Source of the DNA: Virgibacillus ihumii
GTDB lineage: Bacteria; Bacillota; Bacilli; Bacillales; Amphibacillaceae
Direction of reading: 5' to 3'
Length of the DNA: 64,000 bases
Assembly (NCBI RefSeq): GCF_902726655.1
Contig: NZ_CACVAN010000001.1
Span: forward strand, 2,852,001 to 2,916,000
This document shows positions 1 to 8,104 of the stretch, piece by piece. Under the pieces are notes generated by a model. The model saw only the letters and a list, made by a program, of their open reading frames with translations, searched no databases and was not told the origin of the DNA. Position 1 is the first letter of the stretch. Each line of letters starts with the position of its first letter. The position numbers and the translations under genes were made by a program.

Positions 1-324
1 TTGACCGAACTGTTCTTCCAGGAGTCCATCAGCTATGATGAGGACGCTATGAAAGTATTGAATGGGGAGCAGGTTCCGGAAGTGCTGCAAGTTTTTACTG
101 ACAAACTGATTCAATTGGATGATTTTAACAAGGATGCGATTAAAGCTGAAATAAAGGCAACGCAGAAGGAAACCGGTCATCGTGGGAAGAAGCTGTTCAT
201 GCCCATCCGTGTTGCAACAACCGGCCAAACTCACGGTCCGGAGCTGCCATTGGCAATCGAATTGCTTGGAAAAGAGGTCATTTTAAAACGGCTGGACATA
301 CTGTTGAAAAAGCTGGGGGCCTAA
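1..324 (+). CDS. gltX: Glutamyl-tRNA synthetase, C-terminal part only
   Basis: Charges tRNA-Glu, and in many Bacilli also tRNA-Gln as the first step of the indirect route. Only the last 107 residues are in the window, so the TTG at base 1 is an internal codon. What is visible is the all-helical anticodon-binding end, including the [11 protein letters not shown] segment and the final helix typical of bacterial GltX; the HIGH and KMSKS motifs lie outside. The gene sits directly upstream of a T-box leader and cysE-cysS, which is the Bacillus order gltX-cysE-cysS. Confidence 0.93.
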   Translation: MTELFFQESISYDEDAMKVLNGEQVPEVLQVFTDKLIQLDDFNKDAIKAEIKATQKETGHRGKKLFMPIRVATTGQTHGPELPLAIELLGKEVILKRLDILLKKLGA

Positions 325-328
325 ATAA

Positions 329-357
329 TTCACAACGGAAGTAAAGTGTAATATAGT
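329..357 (+). promoter_or_regulatory. SigA-type promoter for cysE-cysS
   Basis: TTCACA at 329-334 and TATAGT at 352-357 are 17 bases apart, just after the gltX stop. Transcription from here would begin near 364 and run into the T-box leader. The -35 is weak, so readthrough from gltX probably also contributes. Confidence 0.5.
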
Positions 358-371
358 AATAATACAATATG

Positions 372-594
372 GAGCGTTGATAAGGAAAAGTAGAAAATAT
401 TTCGCTTACCCAGAGAGGATCACCGTGGCTGTGAGTGATTTTAAGCAATATTTTCGAAATGCACCTTTGAGCCCGTTACTGGCGGTACCCCTGCCGTTAT
501 CAGGGATCAAGTTGGGAGAAGTTTATCTTCTTCAAACAGAGTGGAACCGCGCAAAAGCGTCTCTGTGTAGTGCATACACAGGGGCGTTTTTTTT
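372..594 (+). promoter_or_regulatory. T-box riboswitch, probably sensing tRNA-Cys
   Basis: The conserved T-box core (GTGGAACCGCG, 541-551) lies immediately before a terminator hairpin. A Stem I region with the GTGAGTGA-type segment near 430-440 lies upstream. A TGC at 460-462 is a plausible specifier codon, fitting tRNA-Cys and the downstream cysE-cysS genes. Uncharged tRNA-Cys would pair with the specifier and the T-box bulge and prevent termination. The T-box motif is seen directly; the specifier assignment is an inference from position and context. No gene is needed to explain 325-688. Confidence 0.9.
553..594 (+). terminator. T-box expression-platform terminator
   Basis: An arm running AAAAGCGTCTCTGTGT pairs with ACACAGGGGCG followed by T residues (about 16 pairs including G-T pairs, 7-base loop), ending in eight T. 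It overlaps the T-box antiterminator partner, as expected for a transcriptional T-box. Confidence 0.9.
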
Positions 595-688
595 AAACAG
601 ATTAGAAAAATTGGCATTTGCCAAGCCTTTATAGCTAGTGTCATAACTGCTAAAAAGAAAAATGTTTATTTGAGAGGAGGATACTATC

Positions 689-1357
689 ATGGGGTTTTTC
701 AAAAGATTAAAAGAGGATATGGATGTGGTGTTTGAACAGGATCCGGCAGCACGGACTTATTTTGAGGTATGCCTTACTTATTCCGGATTACATGCTATCT
801 GGGCTCATCGGATTGCTCATTTTTTCTTTAAACGACGGTTGTTTTTTATTGCCCGTGTCATTTCACAAATAAGCCGGTTTTTAACCGGGATTGAGATTCA
901 CCCAGGTGCTGTGATCGGGCGGAAGTTTTTTATCGACCATGGTATGGGAGTAGTCATCGGGGAAACGTGTGAAATTGGTGATAATGTAACTGTTTTTCAG
1001 GGAGTAACACTGGGTGGCACTGGCAAAGAAAAAGGGAAGCGTCATCCAACCATAAAGGATAATGCCTTAATCTCAACGGGAGCAAAAATACTTGGCTCAA
1101 TAACCATTGGGGAAAGCTCAAAAGTGGGTGGCGGATCTGTTGTATTGAAGGATGTGCCGGATCACTCGACTATTGTTGGTGTCCCGGGGCGAGTCGTTAA
1201 ACAGAATGGTGAGAAGATACGGAAAAACCTGGACCATCATAAATTACCGGACCCTGTTGCAGACCGGTGTGATCATCTGCAAGAGGAAATTGACCAATTG
1301 AAAAAAGAAATTGCCGAACTGAAGGAAGGGAAAAAACATGCCGATTACCATTTATAA
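689..1357 (+). CDS. cysE: Serine O-acetyltransferase
   Basis: Makes O-acetylserine from serine and acetyl-CoA, the committed step of cysteine synthesis. The 222-residue protein has the N-terminal helical region, then a left-handed beta-helix of hexapeptide repeats from about residue 68. The active-site segment D-H-G near residue 83 and the [10 protein letters not shown] stretch are intact. The C-terminal tail (about 190-222) is charged and helical, as in Bacillus homologues. The start has a strong AGAGGAGG ribosome site at 673-680. It is under the T-box and overlaps cysS by 20 bases, so the two are co-translated. Confidence 0.96.
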   Translation: MGFFKRLKEDMDVVFEQDPAARTYFEVCLTYSGLHAIWAHRIAHFFFKRRLFFIARVISQISRFLTGIEIHPGAVIGRKFFIDHGMGVVIGETCEIGDNVTVFQGVTLGGTGKEKGKRHPTIKDNALISTGAKILGSITIGESSKVGGGSVVLKDVPDHSTIVGVPGRVVKQNGEKIRKNLDHHKLPDPVADRCDHLQEEIDQLKKEIAELKEGKKHADYHL

Positions 1358-2750
1358 TACCTTAACGCGGCAGAAGGAAACGTTTCAGCCGCTGGAAGAA
1401 GGAAAAGTAAAAATGTATGTATGCGGTCCAACTGTATACAACTATATCCATATTGGGAATGCCCGGCCGGCGATTGTGTTTGACACCGTCAGAAGATACC
1501 TGGAGTACAAGGGCTATGATGTCGATTATGTATTAAACTTTACGGATGTCGATGACAAAATCATTAAGGCTGCAAATGAACTCGGTGAAGAGGTGCCGGA
1601 TGTAGCCAATCGCTTTATTGATGCATATTTGGAGGATATCGGTGCTTTGGGCGTCAAAGATGCCACATATAATCCGCGTGTAACGGAAACAATGGATGAT
1701 ATTTTGTCATTCATTTCATCATTAATTGAAAAAGGGCATGCGTATGAGGTAGATGGAGACGTTTATTTTAAACCCCGCTCCTTTGATGGATACGGAAAGT
1801 TATCGCATCAATCAATCGATGAATTGCGTTCAGGTGCACGGATTCAGGTTGGGGAACAAAAGGAAGATCCACTTGACTTTGCGTTGTGGAAAAAGGCAAA
1901 GGAAAATGAAATCGCCTGGGATTCACCATGGGGGTATGGTCGTCCTGGCTGGCATATCGAATGCTCCGCCATGGCTAAGAAATACCTTGGGGAAACGATT
2001 GATATTCATGCCGGCGGACAGGATCTGACATTCCCGCACCACGAAAATGAAATAGCGCAATCAGAAGCCATGACGGAACAGCCGTTTGCTAATTACTGGA
2101 TGCATAACGGGTATATTAATATCGACAATGAGAAAATGTCCAAATCACTCGGCAATTTTGTGCTGACACGGGAAATCATTCAGCAGCATGATCCAAAAGC
2201 AGTAAGGTTCTTTATGCTGAGCGTACATTACCACAACCCGATAAACTTCACCGAAGAACTGCTGGAGGGGGCGAAAAATAGTCTTGGGCGGATTGAAACG
2301 GCCTACTTTAATCTTGACCACCGTAAAAAATCCAGCATGAACATGGATAAAGATGCGGACAAATGGCTGGAGAAAATCAGCGGGTTGAAAGAACAATTTG
2401 AAAAAGCGATGGACGATGATTTCAATACGGCTAATGCGATTTCAGTTTTGTTTGATGTGACAAAAGAGGCCAATGTTTATCTGCAAGGAGAGCACACCTC
2501 CGAAGAAGTTATTGAGGCATTCCGTAATAGCATTGCTGAACAGCTTGATGTATTGGGGATTACTATAACAGAGGCCCAAGAGCTGCTTGATGATGAAATT
2601 GAAGGGTTGCTGCAGGAACGTGAGGAAGCGAGAAGGAATCGTGACTTCAGCCGGGCAGATGAAATAAGGGATCAGTTAAAAGATCAGGGTATTATTTTGG
2701 AAGATACACCACAAGGAACACGGTGGAAACGAGGCGGCAATGAATCTTGA
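1338..2750 (+). CDS. cysS: Cysteinyl-tRNA synthetase
   Basis: Class I synthetase that activates cysteine and charges tRNA-Cys. At 470 residues it has normal length. Visible motifs are [10 protein letters not shown] with the first zinc ligand near residue 28, the HIGN form of HIGH directly after it, W-H-I-E-C-S-A with a second Cys, a H-H-E-N-E cluster, and the KMSKS loop near residue 265. The C-terminal helical and anticodon-binding region is complete. The gene overlaps cysE upstream and mrnC downstream. Pairing serine acetyltransferase with CysRS under one T-box ties cysteine synthesis to its use on the ribosome. Confidence 0.97.
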   Translation: MPITIYNTLTRQKETFQPLEEGKVKMYVCGPTVYNYIHIGNARPAIVFDTVRRYLEYKGYDVDYVLNFTDVDDKIIKAANELGEEVPDVANRFIDAYLEDIGALGVKDATYNPRVTETMDDILSFISSLIEKGHAYEVDGDVYFKPRSFDGYGKLSHQSIDELRSGARIQVGEQKEDPLDFALWKKAKENEIAWDSPWGYGRPGWHIECSAMAKKYLGETIDIHAGGQDLTFPHHENEIAQSEAMTEQPFANYWMHNGYINIDNEKMSKSLGNFVLTREIIQQHDPKAVRFFMLSVHYHNPINFTEELLEGAKNSLGRIETAYFNLDHRKKSSMNMDKDADKWLEKISGLKEQFEKAMDDDFNTANAISVLFDVTKEANVYLQGEHTSEEVIEAFRNSIAEQLDVLGITITEAQELLDDEIEGLLQEREEARRNRDFSRADEIRDQLKDQGIILEDTPQGTRWKRGGNES

Positions 2751-3138
2751 TGTAAGGCAAATGAAGAGTCTTGCCTTGGCTTATATGGGTGATGCAATCT
2801 ATGAGGTTCATGTCCGGGAGCATTTATTGCGGTCCGGCAAAGTAAAGCCGAATCAGCTGCACCGTTCGGCGATTGCTTTTGTATCGGCCAAGGCACAGGC
2901 TTCTGTCATTTTGCACTGGCTGGAAAATAATTCGCTGTCAGATGAGGAAGAAAAAGTGGTGTCCAGAGGAAGAAATGCTAAATCGGGAACAATTCCAAAG
3001 AACACAGATGTACAGACATATCGCTACAGTACGGCATTTGAAGCATTGATCGGATACCATTATTTAATGGGTAATGAAACACGTTTGAAGGAACTTAGCG
3101 TATTGGCAATACAATTTGCAGAAGGGAGGAGAGAATAA
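2740..3138 (+). CDS. mrnC: Mini-ribonuclease III
   Basis: A 132-residue RNase III catalytic domain without the double-stranded RNA-binding domain. In Bacillus this enzyme trims the ends of 23S rRNA precursor together with ribosomal protein L3. The Y-M-G-D-A-I-Y-E segment near residues 14-21 carries the catalytic acidic residues, and the R-G-R-N-A-K helix near residue 85 is typical. It overlaps cysS by 11 bases and lies in the Bacillus order cysS-mrnC-rlmB-rae1. Confidence 0.95.
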   Translation: MNLDVRQMKSLALAYMGDAIYEVHVREHLLRSGKVKPNQLHRSAIAFVSAKAQASVILHWLENNSLSDEEEKVVSRGRNAKSGTIPKNTDVQTYRYSTAFEALIGYHYLMGNETRLKELSVLAIQFAEGRRE

Positions 3139-3139
3139 A

Positions 3140-3889
3140 ATGGATCAGGAACTTATTATCGGCAAAAACCCGGTCATCGAAGCACTGCAGTCAGGCAGAC
3201 CGGTTAATAAAGTGATGGTATCCAAGCAACTAAACAATCAGGTTTTCAGCAGACTGCAGCAGCTAAGTAAAGAAGCGGGTACAATCGTACAGAAAGTCCC
3301 CAAAAATAAATTGGACCAGCTTGCAGACGGGAACCATCAGGGTGTGGCGGCATATGTTGCTTCTTATCAATATGCATCTTTGGATGATTTATACCAAAGA
3401 GCGGATGAGAGGGGAGAGGCAGCCTTCTTCATCATTTTGGACGAACTGGAAGACCCGCACAATCTGGGGTCCATTTTACGTACTGCCGATGCAACAGGTG
3501 CACACGGGGTTATTATCCCAAAAAGACGGTCAGTCGGCCTGACTGCAACTGTAGCAAAAACTGCTGCAGGAGCATTGGAGCATATACCTGTTGCCCGGGT
3601 TACCAATGTTGCCAGCACGATTAAGGAATTGAAAAAGCATAATATTTGGGTAGTTGGCACTGAGGCAGAAGGGTCAGAGGATTATCGTGTGCTGGACGGC
3701 AGCTTGCCGATTGCATTGGTTATCGGAAATGAAGGAAAGGGAATGAGCCGGCTTGTTAAAGAATCATGCGACTGGACGGTAAACCTTCCAATGAGTGGAC
3801 ATGTATCCTCTCTGAATGCTTCCGTGGCATGCAGTCTGTTGTTATATGAAGTATATCGAAAAAGATTTCCGGTTGGTAATGAATCATGA
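3140..3889 (+). CDS. rlmB: 23S rRNA 2'-O-methyltransferase (RlmB/TrmH family)
   Basis: SPOUT-class methyltransferase expected to methylate the ribose of the conserved G near position 2251 of 23S rRNA. The 249-residue product has an N-terminal L30e-like substrate domain and a C-terminal knotted domain with D-P-H-N-L-G-S-I-L-R-T, N-E-G-K-G-M and L-P-M-S-G-H-V-S-S-L-N-A-S-V-A. I place the start at ATG 3140, behind GGGAGGAGAG; an earlier in-frame ATG at 3116 lies inside mrnC without its own ribosome site. The stop overlaps the start of rae1 by 4 bases. Confidence 0.95.
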   Translation: MDQELIIGKNPVIEALQSGRPVNKVMVSKQLNNQVFSRLQQLSKEAGTIVQKVPKNKLDQLADGNHQGVAAYVASYQYASLDDLYQRADERGEAAFFIILDELEDPHNLGSILRTADATGAHGVIIPKRRSVGLTATVAKTAAGALEHIPVARVTNVASTIKELKKHNIWVVGTEAEGSEDYRVLDGSLPIALVIGNEGKGMSRLVKESCDWTVNLPMSGHVSSLNASVACSLLLYEVYRKRFPVGNES

Positions 3890-4395
3890 ATAATATAGTC
3901 GTTGTGGATGGATATAATATTATTGGCGACTGGGAGGAACTGAAACGGCTGAAAGAAAAGGACATCGGACAGGCGCGTGACCGCTTAATCGAACTGCTTG
4001 CAGACTATCAGGCATACTCGGGGGCGAGAGTGATTGTCGTTTTTGATGCTTATTATGTGAAGGGGATCGAGAGCAAATGGGAATCCTACAAAATAGAAAT
4101 CATTTTTACACGTGAGAACGAAACAGCTGACGAATGTATTGAAAAGCTTGTTAAAGACTTGAAGAATGTTCAGACTCAGGTTTATGTCGCCACCTCAGAC
4201 TTTGCGGAACAACGGACAATATTCGGAAGCGGAGCACTGCGAAAATCAGCAAGAGAACTATTTATTGAGTTGAAAGATATTGAACGGGAGATAGAGATAA
4301 AAATAGATGAGCATAAGAAAGGCAGTCCGCATATTAAAATACCACTGGAAAAGGATGTGCTGGAAAAGTTTGAAAAATGGCGGCGGGGAAACTAA
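3886..4395 (+). CDS. rae1: Ribosome-associated endoribonuclease Rae1 (YacP, NYN domain)
   Basis: NYN/PIN-like nuclease that in Bacillus enters the ribosomal A site and cuts certain mRNAs during translation. The 169-residue protein opens with V-V-D-G-Y-N-I-I-G-D, the first acidic active-site strand, followed by V-F-D-A-Y and an A-D-E-C segment carrying further acidic residues. The ATGA overlap with rlmB indicates translational coupling. Last gene before the sigH promoter. Confidence 0.93.
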   Translation: MNNIVVVDGYNIIGDWEELKRLKEKDIGQARDRLIELLADYQAYSGARVIVVFDAYYVKGIESKWESYKIEIIFTRENETADECIEKLVKDLKNVQTQVYVATSDFAEQRTIFGSGALRKSARELFIELKDIEREIEIKIDEHKKGSPHIKIPLEKDVLEKFEKWRRGN

Positions 4396-4424
4396 AAATT
4401 CCCCAACTTGACGGAAAACCCGTG

Positions 4425-4454
4425 TTGACGATAATGAAGCGCTTACTGTATAAT
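4425..4454 (+). promoter_or_regulatory. SigA-type promoter of sigH
   Basis: TTGACG (4425-4430) and TATAAT (4449-4454) are separated by 18 bases, about 36 bases upstream of the sigH start. The spacer contains a short palindrome, AAGCGCTT. Confidence 0.8.
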
Positions 4455-4489
4455 ACGTTTTAAATTGACAGCATAGCGGGAGGTCATTC

Positions 4490-5143
4490 TTGGTGAGTGT
4501 CAAGCTGATAGAGTCAAATAGTCAGAGTTTGCAAATGCTTGGTGATGATGAGGTTATTCAGTTGATTCATCAGGGAAACAGTCAAGCACTTGATTTTTTG
4601 ATAACAAAGTATCTTAGTTTTGTACGTGCAAAATCCAGAACCTATTTTATCATTGGTGCTGATCAGGAAGACATCGTTCAGGAAGGGATGATCGGGCTTT
4701 ATAAAGCAATTCGTGACTATGACGGGGACAAGCTTTCATCTTTCAGGGCTTTTGCTGAATTATGTGTCACCCGGCAGATTATTACCGCTATCAAAACCGC
4801 TACAAGACAAAAACACATTCCACTTAATTCATATGTATCACTGGACAAGCCAATTTTTGATGAAGAATCCGACCGGACATTGTTGGACGTGATTGCTGGA
4901 TCGAAATCCATTGACCCGCAGGATTTACTCGTTAATCGCGAGAATATGGGTCATATGGAAGGGAAATTATCCGAATTATTAAGCGAATTGGAAAAGAAGG
5001 TACTGCATTTATACTTAGATGGCCGTACGTATCAGGAGATTTCTGTTGAATTAAAGCGTCATGAAAAATCCATTGATAACGCACTTCAGCGTGTCAAACG
5101 AAAGCTGGAACAATTAATCGAAGCAAACGAAGTCACCATTTGA
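4490..5143 (+). CDS. sigH: RNA polymerase sigma-H factor
   Basis: Sigma-70 family factor that directs early-sporulation and competence genes in Bacillus. The 217-residue protein has region 2 (I-G-A-D-Q-E-D-I-V-Q-E-G-M-I-G-L-Y-K and the R-Q-I-I-T-A-I-K-T-A-T recognition helix), the conserved P-I-F-D-E-E-S-D-R linker, and region 4 with a helix-turn-helix (Y-Q-E-I-S through N-A-L-Q-R-V-K-R-K). The start is TTG 4490 six bases after GGGAGG, or the adjacent GTG 4493. It has its own promoter. Confidence 0.96.
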   Translation: MVSVKLIESNSQSLQMLGDDEVIQLIHQGNSQALDFLITKYLSFVRAKSRTYFIIGADQEDIVQEGMIGLYKAIRDYDGDKLSSFRAFAELCVTRQIITAIKTATRQKHIPLNSYVSLDKPIFDEESDRTLLDVIAGSKSIDPQDLLVNRENMGHMEGKLSELLSELEKKVLHLYLDGRTYQEISVELKRHEKSIDNALQRVKRKLEQLIEANEVTI

Positions 5144-5150
5144 CAAGTCA

Positions 5151-5179
5151 TTGACACAATATGCTAACCATGCTACATT
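5151..5179 (+). promoter_or_regulatory. SigA-type promoter of rpmG-secE
   Basis: TTGACA (5151-5156), 17-base spacer, TACATT (5174-5179), placed between the sigH stop and rpmG. Confidence 0.75.
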
Positions 5180-5212
5180 TATATAAGTGAAAACCCTTAA
5201 TGGGGTGATTGG

Positions 5213-5362
5213 ATGAATAAGAAGGTTATTTTGGCTTGTTCTATTTGTTCAGGCAGAAATTATACAACACGTAAAAATACAGCTGCGCAGCCGGAACGAT
5301 TGGAAGTTCGCAAATATTGCAGGACATGCGGAAAGCATACCGTGCATCGCGAAACAAAATAA
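5213..5362 (+). CDS. rpmG: Ribosomal protein L33 (zinc-ribbon form)
   Basis: A 49-residue protein of the large ribosomal subunit. Two C-x-x-C pairs (residues 9/12 and 36/39) show it is the zinc-binding form of L33 rather than the zinc-free paralogue. The GGGGTGATTGG site precedes ATG 5213. It lies between sigH and secE as in Bacillus. Confidence 0.95.
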   Translation: MNKKVILACSICSGRNYTTRKNTAAQPERLEVRKYCRTCGKHTVHRETK

Positions 5363-5394
5363 CTGTTTTTCGGGGAGAATTTGGGGGTACAGGT

Positions 5395-5568
5395 ATGAAT
5401 CTCATTAAGTTTTTTAAAAATGTATCAAGGGAAATGAAAAAAGTCAGCTGGCCCAAAAGCCGCGAACTGACAAGTTATACAATTACTGTTATTTCCACCG
5501 TTGCATTCGTAGCTATATTTTTTGCACTTATAGATCTTGGTATAACACAGATTCTGAATTTATTTTGA
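5395..5568 (+). CDS. secE: Preprotein translocase subunit SecE
   Basis: The small essential SecYEG subunit. The 57-residue form has a short amphipathic N-terminal part with the conserved K-K-V-S-W-P-K-S-R-E-L motif (about residues 14-24) and one transmembrane helix (about 30-52). I chose ATG 5395, behind GGGGGTACAGGT; a longer reading frame from 5317 would overlap rpmG and has no family support. Confidence 0.95.
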   Translation: MNLIKFFKNVSREMKKVSWPKSRELTSYTITVISTVAFVAIFFALIDLGITQILNLF

Positions 5569-5586
5569 ATAATAGCCCTGTAATTA

Positions 5587-5595
5587 TGCTATAAT
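5587..5595 (+). promoter_or_regulatory. Extended -10 promoter upstream of nusG
   Basis: TGCTATAAT is a perfect extended -10 element (TG at 5587-5588, TATAAT 5590-5595). The only -35 candidate, TTGAAT at 5565-5570, is 19 bases away. Transcripts would start near 5602, about 20 bases before a terminator-like hairpin. Confidence 0.5.
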
Positions 5596-5617
5596 GGAAA
5601 ATAAATAGATTGTTCGT

Positions 5618-5643
5618 TAAAAACCCGGGTTAACGGGTTTTTT
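5618..5643 (+). terminator. Terminator-like hairpin between secE and nusG
   Basis: AAAACCCG pairs with CGGGTTTT around a GGTTAA loop, followed by a T run. It could end the rpmG-secE message or attenuate a short nusG leader. Confidence 0.7.
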
Positions 5644-5746
5644 AATATTGCCTGAAAAAATTTTTTTCGAATAACGGCTATACTATCTGATTTGTGCTGA
5701 AAGCCACGTTCATTTTTGCGTTTGTGGCATTGTATAAATTGATCAA

Positions 5747-5781
5747 AAGGGAGGGAAGGACAACCTGTTTGTCCTGTCTAA
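5747..5781 (+). promoter_or_regulatory. nusG ribosome-binding region with an intervening hairpin
   Basis: The only good Shine-Dalgarno sequence (AAAGGGAGGG, 5747-5755) is about 26 bases from the start codon. Between them AGGACAA (5757-5763) pairs perfectly with TTGTCCT (5769-5775) around a CCTGT loop. Folding the hairpin leaves about 6-7 bases between SD and start, the normal spacing. An in-frame TAA directly before the ATG excludes an earlier start. Confidence 0.65.
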
Positions 5782-6315
5782 ATGGAAAAGAAGTGGTATG
5801 CAATTCATACGTATTCCGGGTACGAGAACAAAGTAAAAACGAATTTGGAAAAGCGTGTGGATACGATGGGGATGGAAGATAAAATCTTTCGCGTAATCGT
5901 CCCTGAAGAAGAAGAGACCGAAATTAAAAATGGAAAGAAAAAGGTCGTAAAAAAGAAATTCTTTCCTGGCTACGTACTGGCAGAAATGGTTATGACCGAT
6001 GACTCATGGTATGTAGTGCGCAATACCCCGGGCGTTACCGGATTTGTTGGATCAAGCGGACATGGATCAAAACCGACCCCGCTTTTACCGGATGAAGCGG
6101 ACGCAGTACTGAAACGAATGGGTGTTGCCAAACCGACTGCACAAATCGATTTTGAGCTGAAAGAAAATGTCCGGGTGACAGATGGACCATTTGCAAACTT
6201 TACCGGAACGATCGAACATATTGATGTTGACAAGCAGAAAATCAAGGTTCATGTTAACATGTTCGGCCGCGAAACCCCGGTTGAACTCGATTTTTCACAG
6301 ATTGAGAAGTTGTAG
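5782..6315 (+). CDS. nusG: Transcription termination/antitermination factor NusG
   Basis: Binds the RNA polymerase clamp and modulates pausing and termination. The 177-residue protein has the NGN domain (opening E-K-K-W-Y-A-I-H-T-Y-S-G-Y-E-N-K-V-K, later F-F-P-G-Y-V-L) and a C-terminal KOW domain (V-R-V-T-D-G-P-F-A-N-F-T-G near residue 130). The start is fixed by family alignment and by an immediately preceding stop codon, although its SD lies unusually far upstream across a hairpin. Confidence 0.96.
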   Translation: MEKKWYAIHTYSGYENKVKTNLEKRVDTMGMEDKIFRVIVPEEEETEIKNGKKKVVKKKFFPGYVLAEMVMTDDSWYVVRNTPGVTGFVGSSGHGSKPTPLLPDEADAVLKRMGVAKPTAQIDFELKENVRVTDGPFANFTGTIEHIDVDKQKIKVHVNMFGRETPVELDFSQIEKL

Positions 6316-6430
6316 TGAAAATATATTTGATGGTCCTGATTTAAACTGAGAAAATAGTTTTTTGAGGTAATCCAAGCGGTCTGACAGCAAGTAGGGAATG
6401 TTGTACAACAGACAATTTCACAACAAAACC

Positions 6431-6459
6431 TTGCATATTTTATCAATACATGCTAAAAT
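6431..6459 (+). promoter_or_regulatory. Promoter of the L11-L1 operon
   Basis: TTGCAT (6431-6436), 17-base spacer, TAAAAT (6454-6459) with a TG extension. The leader of about 100 bases contains a CTCCGA/TCGGAG hairpin at 6477-6492 and an L1-type hairpin. Confidence 0.7.
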
Positions 6460-6509
6460 TCTTTTGTTATTTATGTCTCCGAGATTTCGGAGGGAATGGC
6501 TAATAATGA

Positions 6510-6535
6510 GTGGGAGGGGTCACCCCTATTACCAC
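6510..6535 (+). promoter_or_regulatory. Putative L1-binding hairpin in the rplK leader
   Basis: GTGG (6510-6513) pairs with CCAC (6532-6535) and GGGG (6516-6519) with CCCC (6523-6526), separated by a GA on the 5' side and ATTA-type bases on the 3' side. The layout of two short helices around an asymmetric internal loop is what ribosomal protein L1 recognises in 23S rRNA and its mRNA. Autoregulation is inferred from this resemblance. Confidence 0.5.
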
Positions 6536-6562
6536 ATCACGGACTTTAAGGAGGTGTGTCTC

Positions 6563-6988
6563 GTGGCTAAAAAAGTAATTAAGTTAGTTAAATTGCAGAT
6601 CCCGGCTGGCAAAGCAAATCCAGCACCGCCAGTAGGACCGGCATTGGGTCAAGCAGGTGTGAACATCATGGGATTCTGTAAGGAATTTAACGCACGTACG
6701 CAAGATCAAGCTGGTATGATTATTCCGGTTGAAATCACGGTATTTGAAGACCGTTCATTTACATTTATCACAAAAACTCCACCTGCTGCAGTGTTGCTTA
6801 AAAAGGCAGCTGGTATTGATACTGCTTCAGGTGAACCAAACCGTAATAAAGTAGCTTCTGTTAAGCGTGACAAAGTTCAGGAAATTGCGGAAACCAAAAT
6901 GCCTGACTTAAATGCAGCTGATATGGATGCTGCAATGCGTATGGTTGAAGGAACTGCACGCAGCATGGGCATTACGATTGAAGACTAA
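6563..6988 (+). CDS. rplK: Ribosomal protein L11
   Basis: Component of the GTPase-associated centre, 141 residues. The N-terminal domain contains the proline-rich [11 protein letters not shown] segment and the C-terminal domain the rRNA-binding G-T-A-R-S-M-G end. The start is GTG 6563 behind AAGGAGGTG; in-frame codons upstream (for example ATG 6507) would add a tail absent from the family. Confidence 0.97.
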   Translation: MAKKVIKLVKLQIPAGKANPAPPVGPALGQAGVNIMGFCKEFNARTQDQAGMIIPVEITVFEDRSFTFITKTPPAAVLLKKAAGIDTASGEPNRNKVASVKRDKVQEIAETKMPDLNAADMDAAMRMVEGTARSMGITIED

Positions 6989-7085
6989 TACTGAAGGACT
7001 GAAGAAATGGCTGTGAATAGGAGCGGTGGCTCCTGCAGCCTTTTCACTGTTATAAAAGCATCAGGGTTAGCGGGTGCTTTTATAC

Positions 7086-7111
7086 GTGGGAGGTCTTACC
7101 GCTAAAACCAC
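7086..7111 (+). promoter_or_regulatory. Second putative L1-binding hairpin, before rplA
   Basis: GTGGGAGGT (7086-7094) repeats the start of the rplK-leader site. GTGG pairs with CCAC (7108-7111) and GGT with ACC (7098-7100). Two other hairpins lie just upstream (GGCTG/CAGCC with nested AGGAG/CTCCT near 7010-7040, and ATAAAAGCA/TGCTTTTAT near 7050-7083). Confidence 0.45.
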
Positions 7112-7130
7112 AACCTGAGGAGGAAACAAA

Positions 7131-7826
7131 ATGGCTAAAAAGAGTAAAAGGTATCAGGAAGTTTCAAAACTTGTTGATCGTTCGAAATCATATGAATTAC
7201 AAGAAGCAGTTGCTTTATTGAAAGAAACTGCTAAAGCAAACTTTGATGAAACGGTTGAAGCTGCTTTCCGTCTGGGAGTTGACCCGAAGAAAGCAGATCA
7301 GCAAATCCGCGGAGCAATGGTTTTACCGCATGGAACTGGTAAAACGCAGCGGGTGCTTGTATTTGCAAAAGGCGACAAGGCGAGCGAAGCTGAAGCTGCC
7401 GGTGCAGACTATGTTGGTGAGCAGGACCTGATCAACAAAATCAACCAGGGATGGTTTGAATTTGATGTGATTGTTGCAACACCGGATATGATGGCTGAAG
7501 TTGGTAAGCTTGGCCGTGTGCTTGGACCAAAAGGTTTAATGCCTAACCCTAAAACAGGTACGGTAACATTCGAAGTGGAAAAAGCCGTTAAAGATATCAA
7601 AGCAGGTAAAGTGGAATACCGTGTAGATAAATCTGCAAATATCCATGTACCGATCGGCAAAATTTCATTTGATAATGAGAAGCTGGCAGAAAACTTTGAT
7701 GCAATGGCTGAAACACTTATGAAAGTAAAACCACAAGCTTCCAAAGGTCTTTATATGAAGAATGCTTCTATTACGTCAACAATGGGACCGGGAATTAAAG
7801 TGGATGCATCAGGCTACCGCCGTTAA
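7131..7826 (+). CDS. rplA: Ribosomal protein L1
   Basis: Forms the L1 stalk at the ribosomal exit site and acts as a translational repressor of its own operon in other bacteria. 231 residues, normal length. Domain I contains [11 protein letters not shown]; the [20 protein letters not shown] segment is the family signature. GAGGAGG ribosome site 8 bases before the ATG. Follows L11 in the conserved pair. Confidence 0.97.
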   Translation: MAKKSKRYQEVSKLVDRSKSYELQEAVALLKETAKANFDETVEAAFRLGVDPKKADQQIRGAMVLPHGTGKTQRVLVFAKGDKASEAEAAGADYVGEQDLINKINQGWFEFDVIVATPDMMAEVGKLGRVLGPKGLMPNPKTGTVTFEVEKAVKDIKAGKVEYRVDKSANIHVPIGKISFDNEKLAENFDAMAETLMKVKPQASKGLYMKNASITSTMGPGIKVDASGYRR

Positions 7827-7833
7827 TTTGCAG

Positions 7834-7862
7834 TTGACATCCAAGTGAGATTCAGGTATACT
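7834..7862 (+). promoter_or_regulatory. Promoter of the L10-L12 operon
   Basis: TTGACA (7834-7839), 17-base spacer, TATACT (7857-7862). Strong SigA match starting just after rplA. Confidence 0.85.
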
Positions 7863-7868
7863 GATTTT

Positions 7869-8022
7869 CGTTATAAAGTAAATACGTTGTACCGCAGACA
7901 GCAGGTGCGAGAGATCGCTTAATATCCCGCCGAGGTGTTTTAATAAACGCGCATGAGTTCAATCGTTATGATTTTCTTGTGTGTCGTCTGAAAAAGCCCC
8001 CATGTCTGCATGGGGGCTTTTA
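7869..8022 (+). promoter_or_regulatory. L10 leader RNA
   Basis: The leader carries the segment found before rplJ in Bacilli (GCAGACAGCAGGTGCGAGAG near 7894-7913, then CCCGCCGAGGTG near 7926), followed by a strong terminator hairpin. In this family of leaders the L10-L12 complex binds the RNA and promotes premature termination. The leader sequence and terminator are seen; the mechanism is from the family. Confidence 0.8.
7991..8022 (+). terminator. Attenuator of the L10 leader
   Basis: AAAAGCCCCCATG pairs with CATGGGGGCTTTT across a short TCTG loop. It lies about 85 bases upstream of rplJ. Confidence 0.9.
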
Positions 8023-8104
8023 ATTTTGACATTGGAGCCTGGCTTTTAATGTCAGTCTCTCCGGTGTGTCCGGTATGATGAATGTGAATACAGGAGGTGG
8101 AAAA

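Noticed and set aside
377..634. An 85-residue open frame before cysE
   Set aside because: It lies on the T-box leader and its terminator, which fully explain the sequence.
4431..4448. CcpA (cre) site in the sigH promoter spacer
   Set aside because: The AAGCGCTT palindrome is present, but the outer TG and CA positions do not line up with the cre consensus.
6398..6562. Longer N-terminus for L11
   Set aside because: The frame is open upstream, but L11 is 141 residues across bacteria and GTG 6563 has the proper ribosome site. The upstream part overlaps the promoter and the L1-type hairpin.
8026..8050. Second promoter (TTGACA) after the L10 attenuator
   Set aside because: The only -10-like sequence is 13 bases away, too close for a SigA promoter.
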